Shown here: positions 37,575 through 46,824 of the stretch, one piece after another
Layout of the letters: every line of letters begins with the position of its first letter
Position numbering within the stretch: the stretch's first letter is position 1
DNA from: Nitrosomonas sp.
Lineage (GTDB): Bacteria; Pseudomonadota; Gammaproteobacteria; Burkholderiales; Nitrosomonadaceae
Assembly (NCBI RefSeq): GCF_024282095.1
Contig: NZ_JAMWZS010000001.1
Span: forward strand, 62,001 to 126,000
DNA: 64,000 nt
Direction of reading: 5' to 3'
Notes under the pieces: generated by a model
Database searches by the model: none
The model's input: the letters and a program-made list of their open reading frames with translations, nothing else
Told to the model about the DNA's origin: nothing
Translations under genes and position numbers: made by a program

Positions 37575-38963
37575 TCAATGATTATGCAGGGCCGATAGTA
37601 TTTTCTCATGGATGCCACCAAAACTGCCATTGCTCATAATTACAATATGATCACCGGCCTCGATGACAAGCAAGATATTCTCGATGAGTTGTTCCAGATC
37701 ATCATAACAACTGACTTTCTTATCCAAGCTATCCAAAGCGGTTTTTGCCCACTGAGCGTCGTGGGTAAAACAGAAAATGTAGTCAGCCTCGAGTAAGCTG
37801 TCTGCAAGGCTATTTTTCCATACGCCCATTTTCATGGTATTCGACCGAGGTTCAAATACCGCGATGATTCTTTCCTTGCCTACATGTGTTCGCAAACCAT
37901 TTAATGTGGTTTGAATGGCGGTCGGATGATGTGCAAAATCATCATAAACTGTAATACCGTTGATTACGCCACGTTTTTCCATGCGACGTTTGACATTTTT
38001 AAACTGCGTCAATGCTTCAATTCCAAGCTGAATCGGTACACCGGCATGCCGCGCAGCGCCGAGTGCGGCCAACGCATTCATGCGATTGTGCTCGCCCAAT
38101 AAATCCCAGCGCAAATGACCTTGATGGATTTCATTAAAATAAACACCCATCTCGGTGTTTGCTGACAACTTTGAATGCCAGCCGGTTTCTACTCCAAACT
38201 CCTCGACGGGAGTCCAGCAACCTTGTTTTAAAACACGTTTTAAATTTTTATCTGTTCCATTGGATATGATCAAACCATGATTAGGGATGATTCGGACAAA
38301 ATGGTGAAATTGACGCTCAATCGCTGACAGATCTGGAAAGATATCGGCATGATCAAATTCAAGATTATTTAAGATGGCTGTCCGGGGATGGTAATGAACA
38401 AACTTAGAGCGTTTATCAAAGAAGGCAGTGTCATATTCATCAGCTTCGATGACAAAAAAGGGCGAAGTGCCATCAGTGCTTGCTGCGGAATGGCGGGCGG
38501 GTAACGATGTGTTGCCAATTCTTGCTGATACGCCAAAATTTTCAGGGATACCGCCGATTAAAAATCCCGGATTTAACCCGGCATAATCGAGAATCCAGGC
38601 CAACATCGAACTGGTCGTCGTTTTGCCGTGCGTGCCGGATACTGCCAGTACCCAGCGATTTCTCAGAATATTTTCTGATAGCCATTGTGGCCCGGAAATA
38701 TAGGGTAAATTTCGATTGAATATTTCCTCCATCAATGGATTGCCGCGCGTCACAACATTACCGATGACAAATATGTCCGGTTGCAGTTGGATTTGCTCTG
38801 CTGAATAACCTGATATCAATTCGATGCCTTGGGACTCCAGCTGCGTACTCATGGGCGGATAAACACTTTGATCGCAACCGGTAACCTTATGTCCGAATTC
38901 GCGTGCGATGACTGCAATTCCGCCCATAAAGGTGCCACAAATTCCAAGTATGTGAATATGCAT
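37575..38963 (-). CDS. mpl: UDP-N-acetylmuramate:L-Ala-gamma-D-Glu-meso-DAP ligase
   Basis: Mpl recycles the murein tripeptide by joining it to UDP-MurNAc. The 462-residue Mur-ligase has the P-loop VSGTHGKTTTSSMLAW, central domain NNLEFDHADIF, and the C-terminal Rossmann domain (DDFAHHPTAIQTTL, VFEPRSNTMK). The N-terminal MHIHILGICGTFMGGIA is diagnostic of Mpl. Cytoplasmic, monocistronic. Confidence 0.96.
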   Translation of the reverse strand: MHIHILGICGTFMGGIAVIAREFGHKVTGCDQSVYPPMSTQLESQGIELISGYSAEQIQLQPDIFVIGNVVTRGNPLMEEIFNRNLPYISGPQWLSENILRNRWVLAVSGTHGKTTTSSMLAWILDYAGLNPGFLIGGIPENFGVSARIGNTSLPARHSAASTDGTSPFFVIEADEYDTAFFDKRSKFVHYHPRTAILNNLEFDHADIFPDLSAIERQFHHFVRIIPNHGLIISNGTDKNLKRVLKQGCWTPVEEFGVETGWHSKLSANTEMGVYFNEIHQGHLRWDLLGEHNRMNALAALGAARHAGVPIQLGIEALTQFKNVKRRMEKRGVINGITVYDDFAHHPTAIQTTLNGLRTHVGKERIIAVFEPRSNTMKMGVWKNSLADSLLEADYIFCFTHDAQWAKTALDSLDKKVSCYDDLEQLIENILLVIEAGDHIVIMSNGSFGGIHEKILSALHNH

Positions 38964-39143
38964 GATTTACTCTAATAGATTTGGATGGATTCTTAATCGA
39001 ATAACAAATATGACCGGTGTTATTTTAGAATTATAATTGATTAGGCGGGTCCGTATGGATTGTCACTATTGATTTCTGTAATTGAACAGACTGGAAGATT
39101 GTGTTGCCGGTAAATTGCTCTGTATCTAGGTCATTAATTCTTC

Positions 39144-40037
39144 GTGGAAAATAAGCGTCATGTGAGTCCAAGGTATCGAGGCAGGTTTGCGCCGTCGCCT
39201 ACGGGGCCGCTGCATTTCGGTTCATTAGTGGCTGCAGTGGGTAGTTATCTTGATGCTAGATTCAACCATGGTGATTGGCTGGTGAGGATTGAGGATCTTG
39301 ATTGGCAGCGAGAAATGCCTGGTGCCGCCAGTGGAATTCTACATACGCTTGAAGCACTGGGTATGGAATGGGATGGCGATGTGATGTATCAGAGCCAGCG
39401 TTCCGAGGTTTACCGGAATGCAGTGGATACTTTGAATACACTAGGACTCATCTACCCCTGCAGTTGTTCGCGTAAAGAGATTGCTGATTCCAGCATCATG
39501 GGTGTGAGTGGGCCGGTGTATCCTGGAACCTGCCTTAGAAATCCCGCTCCTGATAATAAAGTACATGCGCTTCGTGTGCGAACCGGCAATGATGTCATCG
39601 AATTCAATGATAGGCTGAGAGGATTGTATTCTCAACGATTGAGGCATGATATTGGTGATTTTGTCCTGCGCCGGGCTGACGGCATGTATGCGTATCAGTT
39701 GGCAGTGGTCGTAGACGATGCTGAGCAACAAATAACGCATGTAGTACGTGGTGCGGATTTGCTGGACTCTACGCCACGCCAAATATTTTTGCAGCGGTTG
39801 CTAGGCTATGCGACGCCAAGCTATCTGCATTTGTCCGTTGTGACCAATGCGCTGGGTGAGAAGCTTAGTAAACAAACCAATGCTGCGCCAATCGATGTAT
39901 CCAATGCGCTCACGCAATTGGTGGATGCGCTACATTTTTTAGGTCAGGAGCCACCATTAGAGATGATAGAAGGTGATATTGCTTCCTTCTGGCGCTGGGC
40001 CCAAAAAAACTGGCGAGTCGATCAGATTCCGCGCTAA
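39144..40037 (+). CDS. gluQ: Glutamyl-Q tRNA(Asp) synthetase
   Basis: This glutamyl-tRNA synthetase paralogue lacks the anticodon-binding domain and glutamylates queuosine in tRNA-Asp. The 297 residues include the HIGH-like FAPSPTGPLHFGSL, the zinc-type CSCSRKE segment, and the KMSKS-like EKLSKQT. The start is GTG at 39144; the upstream ribosome site is weak. It stands alone, with no dksA beside it as in enterobacteria. Confidence 0.93.
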   Translation: MENKRHVSPRYRGRFAPSPTGPLHFGSLVAAVGSYLDARFNHGDWLVRIEDLDWQREMPGAASGILHTLEALGMEWDGDVMYQSQRSEVYRNAVDTLNTLGLIYPCSCSRKEIADSSIMGVSGPVYPGTCLRNPAPDNKVHALRVRTGNDVIEFNDRLRGLYSQRLRHDIGDFVLRRADGMYAYQLAVVVDDAEQQITHVVRGADLLDSTPRQIFLQRLLGYATPSYLHLSVVTNALGEKLSKQTNAAPIDVSNALTQLVDALHFLGQEPPLEMIEGDIASFWRWAQKNWRVDQIPR

Positions 40038-40167
40038 TTGTCATCAGTAATGTATGGAATTCCCAGTGATATAGTGATGAAAACGAAACTGTATCTATGC
40101 GAGGTTGTGTTAGGCTACTATAGAGAAGAGACTAATATTCTTCGTACATAGTGAGTAAGGAGTCAAT

Positions 40168-41325
40168 GTGGCTTTTTTGCCGTTTTATATATCGAAACAA
40201 AAGCGATTGAAAGTAGTAATAATAGGCGGTGGGTATGCCGGTATTGCCGCATTAACGACCCTGTTGCGCTATGCACCTGATACGGATATCACCATTATTG
40301 ATCCGAGGGAACAGCATATAAAAATTACGCACTTGCACGAAACATTTCGCTATCCCTTAACAGATCTGCTGGTACCCTTTACCGATATAGCGAGTCGCTA
40401 TGGTTGCCGGTATATAGCAGCTTCAGTACATTTTGATCAGGACGAACTCCAGAAATGTCAGGAACAGAAGCAGCTGATCCTGGATAAAGAAGTCTTGAGT
40501 TTTGATTATCTATTAATTGTTTCCGGTTGTGAAAGTAGCGCCACAGATCCTACCGACAATGTGCTGGGTTTGCAGGATTTCACCATTGCAGCCGGCTCTG
40601 ATTTATTGACAAAATTACTTAACAAAAATAATCAATCTGAGCAATCGATCTCTGTTGTGGGCGGGGGGGCGACAGGCATACAGTTCTTATTTGAGATCAA
40701 GCAATTTCTGCAGCGAATCAAAAGCAACGCCGAGTTACGTTTGATCCATTCGGGCGAACATGTGCTGGAGCAATTTCCCCATGGGTTTAGTACTTATGTG
40801 CAATCTCGCATGCAGGATATGGGCATTGCTTTTTATCCGAATACCTACTATTGTGGACAACAATCCAACAAAGTTTTGCTGGCAGAGAAGCAAACGGAAA
40901 AGCAATTTGAATTGTCTTCCAGTTTATCCATTTTGTTTTTGGGTAAGAAAACACAAAATGTTTTTACTGCTAACGCTTTTGGGCAAGTTATAGAAGATAA
41001 GTCACCTTTATCCAATATTTTTGTGGCTGGTGATTGTTCTTATTATCAGTCCTTAGGTTCTAATACATTAACCGCGCAATCTGCTGTTCGTAAGGGTAAA
41101 TTAGTCGCACGTAATATATTGCGACATTCAGGTTTTCCCGGATTGCTTGAGCCATACCTTCACCGTGACTTAGGTTATGTAGTGAGCCTGGGGCCTGCGG
41201 ATGCTGTGGGCTGGCTGGGTTCCGAAAGCAATTTAATAACCGGTATGCCGGCGTTGGCAATTAAAGAACTCGTTGAAGCACAATATGATTTATTATTGGT
41301 AGGAATCGATACTTACCTGGTTTAA
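40168..41325 (+). CDS. FAD/NAD(P)-dependent oxidoreductase, NDH-2-like
   Basis: 385 residues with two Rossmann folds. VVIIGGGYAGIAAL near residues 16-29 binds FAD, VVGGGATGIQFL near the middle binds NAD(P), and the FAD-binding NIFVAGDCSYY comes late. The layout is that of type II NADH or sulfide:quinone oxidoreductase relatives. The redox CxxC of disulphide reductases is absent, and the C-terminal membrane-anchoring helix is not obvious. Start is GTG 40168, six bases after AAGGAG. SRPBCC and LOV genes follow at 20 and 70 bp, so it probably heads a three-gene operon with a blue-light receptor. The substrate is unknown. Confidence 0.87.
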   Translation: MAFLPFYISKQKRLKVVIIGGGYAGIAALTTLLRYAPDTDITIIDPREQHIKITHLHETFRYPLTDLLVPFTDIASRYGCRYIAASVHFDQDELQKCQEQKQLILDKEVLSFDYLLIVSGCESSATDPTDNVLGLQDFTIAAGSDLLTKLLNKNNQSEQSISVVGGGATGIQFLFEIKQFLQRIKSNAELRLIHSGEHVLEQFPHGFSTYVQSRMQDMGIAFYPNTYYCGQQSNKVLLAEKQTEKQFELSSSLSILFLGKKTQNVFTANAFGQVIEDKSPLSNIFVAGDCSYYQSLGSNTLTAQSAVRKGKLVARNILRHSGFPGLLEPYLHRDLGYVVSLGPADAVGWLGSESNLITGMPALAIKELVEAQYDLLLVGIDTYLV

Positions 41326-41350
41326 CAAACGCTACGCAGGAGACATGATT

Positions 41351-41830
41351 ATGCTTGGTTTGTTCAAAGACAGCCCTGTAGTGGGGAAGGCCAGCACAAT
41401 AATTCAAAGTCCAAGTGATAGGCTTTTCAATTTTATCGGAATTGATCTGCTGGTTAACTATCCGAGATGGTCACCAGAAGTCAAGGATCTGGAGAAGCTC
41501 ACCGATGGCCCTATAAGACAAGGAGTGATCTGTCGTCAAGTGCGCATCGATCAGGGTAATCGGTCCGAATCAACATTTAAGATCAAGACATTTGACCCAG
41601 GAATGCGCATTTGTTTTGAGGGTGTTTCGAATCCATACCGCTGTGATTACATGATTGAGCCTATCAATTCTACGGATAGTCGCCTGACTTTTATTTTTGA
41701 ATTATTAAGCCTCGATTTACATGTGAGACCATTTGAGAAGCTGGTACGAATCGCTGTGCAGGATGGTACCGAGAGAACAGTAAGAAATATCAAGAAATTA
41801 ATTGAAGCAGAGCAAGTTGACTCGAAATAA
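41351..41830 (+). CDS. SRPBCC (START-like) family protein
   Basis: About 159 residues. An AGGAG site fits ATG 41351 better than ATG 41345. The fold is indicated by KASTIIQSPSDRLFNFIG, then NYPRWSPEVKDLEKL and a long C-terminal helix (FEKLVRIAVQDGTERTVRN), forming the helix-grip lipid- or ligand-binding cavity. The bound ligand is unknown. It lies between the flavoprotein and the LOV gene, which suggests a shared photochemical or lipid-redox task; that is inference. Confidence 0.8.
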   Translation: MLGLFKDSPVVGKASTIIQSPSDRLFNFIGIDLLVNYPRWSPEVKDLEKLTDGPIRQGVICRQVRIDQGNRSESTFKIKTFDPGMRICFEGVSNPYRCDYMIEPINSTDSRLTFIFELLSLDLHVRPFEKLVRIAVQDGTERTVRNIKKLIEAEQVDSK

Positions 41831-41902
41831 TGGAATCATATGCGCCTGCGGTCCTTTTTTATTTTTATTTAGCTAGCAATTGATTAACCTGGAGAGAAAA
41901 TC

Positions 41903-42355
41903 ATGGATTTTATCGTTGAGAAAGACCCTGGATTAATTCCGCAAGTATTGTCCAAGATTCTTGATTCATGCGTAAATGGAGTGTCACTAGCTGATCCTGA
42001 TCAAGAAGATATGCCACTGGTCTATGTTAACAAAGCTTTTGAAACCATAACCGGCTATACGCTGGCGGAAACAGTGGGTAGGAATTGTCGTTTTTTGCAG
42101 GGAAAGGAACGCGATCAAGCAGCAGTCAGTCAATTACGGGAAGCAATCAAGAATAAGGAATCCGTTGAAGTGACATTACGCAACTATCGTAAGAACGGTG
42201 AGTTGTTTTATAACCATCTTGTAATGTCGCCGCTTTTTGATTCTAAAGGAAATTTGCTGTATTTTCTGGGTGTTCAATTGGATGTTACGCCACGCATTCG
42301 CGCAGAAGAGGAAATCAAGGCACTGAAAGAGCAATTAGCAAAGTTTAAGAAATGA
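41903..42355 (+). CDS. Short LOV blue-light receptor
   Basis: 150 residues made of a single LOV-type PAS core and a C-terminal helix. The flavin-binding signature GRNC62RFLQGKERDQ is intact; C62 forms the photo-adduct with FMN. Conserved NKAF, the TGYT loop and the FNHLVMSPLF-like strand (YNHLVMSPLF) with the glutamine in GVQLDVT are also present. The end (AEEEIKALKEQLAKFKK) is a coiled-coil Jalpha helix, and no output domain follows. Short LOVs act by dimerisation or by partnering another protein. A good GGAGAG site precedes the ATG. This one closes a flavoprotein-SRPBCC-LOV run. Confidence 0.93.
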   Translation: MDFIVEKDPGLIPQVLSKILDSCVNGVSLADPDQEDMPLVYVNKAFETITGYTLAETVGRNCRFLQGKERDQAAVSQLREAIKNKESVEVTLRNYRKNGELFYNHLVMSPLFDSKGNLLYFLGVQLDVTPRIRAEEEIKALKEQLAKFKK

Positions 42356-42392
42356 GAGCGCTTTACTTCTGAACCGTTCAACTGTACTGGCT

Positions 42393-42439
42393 CAGAGCAA
42401 AATCTCCAATGAGAGATTTCCATTGCAGATTTTGCTCTG
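42393..42439. terminator. Very strong hairpin between convergent LOV and chemoreceptor genes
   Basis: CAGAGCAAAATCT pairs perfectly with AGATTTTGCTCTG. After one C/C mismatch, CAATG pairs with CATTG, giving 18 pairs around a nine-base loop. It lies exactly between the two convergent stops (42355 and 42448), as expected of a bidirectional terminator. No long T-run follows on either side. Confidence 0.75.
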
Positions 42440-42447
42440 ATGAATTG

Positions 42448-44151
42448 TTAATGGTCACCGACAGCAATTTTTAAACTACTATTGACGTGATCTTGATTAA
42501 ATTTGATTTTCTTTGCAGTTCTCTTGTTGTCAGCTAACTGAACCACAGTGGTTGCATGCTTTGCATTGCCATGTAGAACATTAAATATGGAAATTGCACC
42601 CACCAGTTCGCTGGCTTGCTGCTCAAGAGATGCCGCTGCGGCAGCCGCCTGCTCTACTAATGCCGCATTTTGTTGCGTTACTTCATCCATTTGTGATACA
42701 GCCTGATGGATTTGTTCGATACCCATACTTTGTTCTTTTGATGCTGAAGTGATGTCGGACATGATTTCAGTCACATGCTTGATTGAACTGACTATCTCGT
42801 CCATTGTTTTACCTGCTTTATTAACCAATGTGGCACCTTCATCAACTTTTTGTACAGAATCGTCAATGAGTGCTTTAATTTCTTTAGCCGCCGTCGCGCT
42901 CCGTTGAGCAAGATTACGAACTTCTGTTGCTACCACGGCGAATCCCCGACCTTGCTCACCGGCACGCGCTGCTTCAACGGCGGCATTGAGCGCTAAGATA
43001 TTGGTTTGGAAGGCAATGCCGTCAATGACATTAATAATGTCGGAGATCTTGCTGGAACTTTCACTGATTGATGACATCGTCGCGATGACTTCCTGCATCA
43101 TCGATCCTCCTTTCGCGGTAATATCACTGGCAGTCAAGGCGAGCTGGTTGGCACTCATTGAATTATCAGTATTTTGACGCACAGTTGTTGTGAGTTCTTC
43201 CATACTTGAAGCAGTTTCTTCTAGCGATGAAGCTTGCTCTTCGGTACGTTGCGATAGGTCCAGATTACCTGATGCAATTTCTCCGGATGCGAGACGCACT
43301 GATGTTGCATTTCTCTGTACATCCAGTACGGTAGCTCTTAAATTGATACCCATTTGGTTGATTGATTTTAATAATTGACCAAATTCATCGGTGCGGTTTA
43401 TTGTAATTTTCTGCGTTAGATCACCGGAAGCTAATGTATTGGCAATAGTGATCGCTTGTTTTAGCGGGGATAGTGTGTTTTTTACCATACTAAAAGTAAG
43501 ATAAAACATCAGTGCTATACCCGTTATGGTTGTTCCAGCGATGATGTTGCTGAGCAATGGAGCGGCTTGTGTTTGTGTAAGGCCCCACCAACCAATACTA
43601 CCCACAGCCAATAAAAATAATGCGGGGATGCCCATGCAAAGACCAATACGTTTTCCGATCGTCAAATTAAAAAGAGTCGCAATTTTGCCAATTAAGTCAG
43701 TGCGCACGACCTGGCCTTTTTCAATCTTTAAGTTCTTGGCCTGGCCTTCCAAGAATTTTCGATAGATGGGAGCAGCTTGCTCTATGCTTTCACGAGATGG
43801 TTTGATCCGAACCGATAAGTACCCTGTTATTTTCCCATTTTCTAACAAGGGAGTCGCATTGGCATTTACCCAATAGAAATCGCCATTTTTCCGGCGATTC
43901 TTGACGAGTCCTGTCCAAGGCAAACCCTGCTTTAAGGTATTCCATAAATCCTCGAATGCTTCGGGCGGCATATCGGGGTGGCGAACAATATTATGCGCTT
44001 TTCCCATCAACTCTTCTTCTGAGAATCCGCTGGCCTCTATGAATGCTTGATTAACATAGGTTAATCTTCCCTTGGGGTCGGTTGTCGATAATAATAACTT
44101 ATCTTCATCAATGAGATATTCTATATTGGTAACCGGAAGATTTACTCTCAT
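42448..44151 (-). CDS. Aer-like chemoreceptor with N-terminal PAS domain
   Basis: 567 residues. A PAS domain at about 10-125 ([34 protein letters not shown]) is of the FAD-binding Aer type. Two hydrophobic helices follow near 175-215, then a HAMP domain and the MCP signalling hairpin ([20 protein letters not shown]). Like Aer it has no large periplasmic sensor, so it probably reports redox or oxygen state to CheA/CheW. A repeated AGGAT stretch gives the ribosome site. No flagellar or che genes are in the window. It is convergent with the LOV gene. Confidence 0.93.
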   Translation of the reverse strand: MRVNLPVTNIEYLIDEDKLLLSTTDPKGRLTYVNQAFIEASGFSEEELMGKAHNIVRHPDMPPEAFEDLWNTLKQGLPWTGLVKNRRKNGDFYWVNANATPLLENGKITGYLSVRIKPSRESIEQAAPIYRKFLEGQAKNLKIEKGQVVRTDLIGKIATLFNLTIGKRIGLCMGIPALFLLAVGSIGWWGLTQTQAAPLLSNIIAGTTITGIALMFYLTFSMVKNTLSPLKQAITIANTLASGDLTQKITINRTDEFGQLLKSINQMGINLRATVLDVQRNATSVRLASGEIASGNLDLSQRTEEQASSLEETASSMEELTTTVRQNTDNSMSANQLALTASDITAKGGSMMQEVIATMSSISESSSKISDIINVIDGIAFQTNILALNAAVEAARAGEQGRGFAVVATEVRNLAQRSATAAKEIKALIDDSVQKVDEGATLVNKAGKTMDEIVSSIKHVTEIMSDITSASKEQSMGIEQIHQAVSQMDEVTQQNAALVEQAAAAAASLEQQASELVGAISIFNVLHGNAKHATTVVQLADNKRTAKKIKFNQDHVNSSLKIAVGDH

Positions 44152-44722
44152 ATCCTATCCTATCCTTTTATGATTTTGTTTCAGTAAGGTAAGGTTTAAC
44201 GGAATAGGAATAAATATATTATGTCGGTAATTTCCTGTTTTGTATTCAGTATTTGCTTATTATAAGCATAAGAAGTGTCTGATAATTGATGTATAAAATG
44301 CATAACATGGTAATTTGTAGTCTTCTCAACACTTAATGCTGCTCTTTTGTATCTTGCTTAAACTAAAAACTAAGATGTGTGCTTGCTTTTCATTGATTAC
44401 GGATAGATGAAGAATTTGTTTCCGAGCCAGCAGTTTTATTTGCATATACGCTTGATACAAATTGATATATTTTTCGGATACTGATGAATCAAATCGAATA
44501 GGTTTTGAGGTTGAATGATTAATCGATCATGGTCAGAAATGACCGATCTCAGTTGATCAAAAGAAGTAATAAATAGTAAGAATGTTCCTATGGTCTTTGG
44601 ATTTCCAGCCAGATACTATGGAACGTTATTTATATTAGCTGCTCGATAATTAGGAATGTATCCTTGATATCAGCGTAACGATAAGAAACAGATGCATAAA
44701 CAAGATCCTGGGTTAGTGCAAA
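44152..44722. other. 571-bp AT-rich gap between divergent sensor genes
   Basis: No open frame with a ribosome site, no repeat of the MITE families and no clear terminator was found. It must contain the promoters of the chemoreceptor (leftwards) and of the kinase cluster (rightwards). I could not fix either, and no sigma-28 motif is evident. Confidence 0.5.
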
Positions 44723-46363
44723 ATGAGTTTACGTAAAGAATCTGGTTATGGTAAGCGACCGTTATCGGATCAAATCTTTCATTCAGTGATGAATCAATTT
44801 GACGATTTCAAAGAAAAATCAACACCTAAAATTACAGCTCATAAAACGCAATGTATTCCCAATTTATTTCTTGATAAGAATAATCTTACAAGTATGAATA
44901 AGGCCGAAAGCCAGGATAACTTGGTTAAGTTGGCGCATTTGTATGAAATTTCCCGAGCGATACACACAGCGCAATCAATCGATGAGTTGTGTCAGCAAAT
45001 TGTTAAGAATCTGAGCTTGGCATGGCGTCAATGTGAGTATATTTTTCCTTTTATCGAAATTTATGATAAGTGTTTTAAATCAGATAACTTTACGCATGCT
45101 TTAACCCACAAATTTTCTGCGCCGATTATTGTGAATGGCAAGACGTGCGGACAAGTGTGCTTTTTCTATGAAGATATCAAATCTTATCAAATGGTCAGAT
45201 AGTGAAGATTCTATATTTCTACAAAATATAGCAAATGATATTGGATTATGGTTAGAGCAGAAGCAACGCTATGATGTGCAAGCAGTACTCTTGAATGAAA
45301 TCCAGTTGATTGAAAGTGCAATTAATGAGCATGTGAGCATAGCGATCACCGACAAGAGTGGCAAAATAAAATACGTCAATGAAAAATTCTGTGCAATCTC
45401 TAAATATTCGGCAGAAGAATTGTTAGAGCAAGATCATCGTATTATTAATTCCGGTTTTCATTCTAAGGAATTTATGCGTGCTTTATGGGACACTCTCACG
45501 GCAGGAAAAATTTGGAAGGGAGGGTTTAAGAATCGCACGAGAGAAGGTACTTTTTATTGGATAGATGCGACCATTATTCCACTGCTCGATCGTACGGGAT
45601 CTCCCTATCAATATGTTGCACTCTGGACGGATGTCACAGGATATAAGCAATTAGAAGAAAAAATGGAAGGGCAGGTCAAAGAATTGGCGCGTTCTAATGA
45701 TGAGCTCGAGCAATTTGCTTATGTCGTGACGCATGATTTACAGGAGCCGCTTCGAGCTATTAACAGTTTCGTCCAACTACTGAAGAAATACTGCGATCAC
45801 CAATTGGATGAACGTGCTAATGATCTGATCTCACATGCGGTAGCAGGAACAAGTCGTATGCAGATGCTGATTGATGATTTACTAACCTATGCGCAAGTGA
45901 ATGCAAATCAAACCTTGACGGAAGTTGATTGTGAGAAATTATTAGGTAATGTATTAACAGACTTATCGGTCATCGTCAGTGAATGTAATGCGGTAATTAC
46001 ACATGATCGACTTCCTGTGGTTAGAGGCATTCCTTTTCAATTTATTCAATTGCTTACTAACTTGATCAACAACGCACTTAAATTCCAAAGAGAGCAGCCA
46101 CCTAAAATTCATATCGGCGTAGAAGAAGATCATGGCGAATGGATCCTCTCGGTAACTGATAACGGGATTGGTATTGAGGAGCATATCTAGAACGTATTTT
46201 TCGGGTGTTTCAGCGATTACATAGCCGTAGGGAATATGCCGGTACGGGTATCGGCTTGGCAATTTGTAAAAAAGTCGTGGAGTATCACGGTGGAAGAATA
46301 TGGATTCAATCGGAACCGAATGTTGGCTCAACCGTTTATTTTACAATTCCCAAATTTAATTAA
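44723..46363 (+). pseudogene. GAF-PAS histidine kinase broken by two frameshifts
   Basis: Three frames join to one kinase. Part one (44723-45202) holds a GAF domain. Part two (in a +1 frame up to the stop at 46188-46190) holds a PAS-PAC segment, the HisKA box (YVVTHDLQEPLRAINSF) and the ATPase N-box and DNGIGIEE. Part three, back in the first frame from about 46184 to TAA at 46363, supplies the missing [10 protein letters not shown] and [18 protein letters not shown] boxes. The shifts are near 45190-45205 (one base gained) and 46183 (one base lost). No homopolymer marks either site. This is either real decay or two assembly errors. An intact form would pair with the Rcp1-like regulator next door. 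Confidence 0.85.
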
Positions 46364-46371
46364 TCATTCAC

Positions 46372-46818
46372 ATGCGTTATAAAAAAAACACTCGCCCGAA
46401 TGTGATTCTGATGATTGATGATAATCCGACAGATGTTTTGTTGATCAAGGAAGCCTTTGCATTTTGTGAGGGAATTTATGAGATTTATGTCGCTGAAGAT
46501 GGGGTACATGCCATAGAATTTCTAAAGCAACAAGGACAATATCATGAAGCACCCCGCCCGGATATCATTTTATTGGATTTGAATATGCCCAGAAAGAATG
46601 GATTCGAGGTGTTGACCGAAGTAAAGGCAGATCCTGATTTTAGAAGTATTCCTACTTTGATCTATACTTCGTCTGTGGTAAAGGAAGATATCAGGATTGC
46701 TTATAATAGTTACGCGAATGGCTATGTCAGAAAATCGGTGGATTTTGACGAATGTATTAAGATAGCAAAATCAATTAAGGACTTCTGGTTTTCTGCTTCA
46801 ATATTGTATGAGCCATAA
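46372..46818 (+). CDS. Single-domain response regulator, Rcp1-like
   Basis: A 148-residue receiver without output domain. It has the acidic pocket MIDDNPTD, phospho-acceptor aspartate in IILLDLNMPRKNG, threonine/serine in IYTSS and lysine in YVRKSVDF. The insert between strand and helix (EFLKQQGQYHEAPRPD) is typical of Rcp1, the partner of bacteriophytochrome-like kinases. It lies nine bases after the frameshifted GAF-PAS kinase, its expected phosphodonor, and six bases before the hybrid kinase. Confidence 0.92.
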   Translation: MRYKKNTRPNVILMIDDNPTDVLLIKEAFAFCEGIYEIYVAEDGVHAIEFLKQQGQYHEAPRPDIILLDLNMPRKNGFEVLTEVKADPDFRSIPTLIYTSSVVKEDIRIAYNSYANGYVRKSVDFDECIKIAKSIKDFWFSASILYEP

Positions 46819-46824
46819 TTTGCC

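Noticed and set aside
44152..44722. Sigma-28 promoter or small gene in the gap upstream of the chemoreceptor
   Set aside because: No GCCGATAA-like box and no open frame with a ribosome site.
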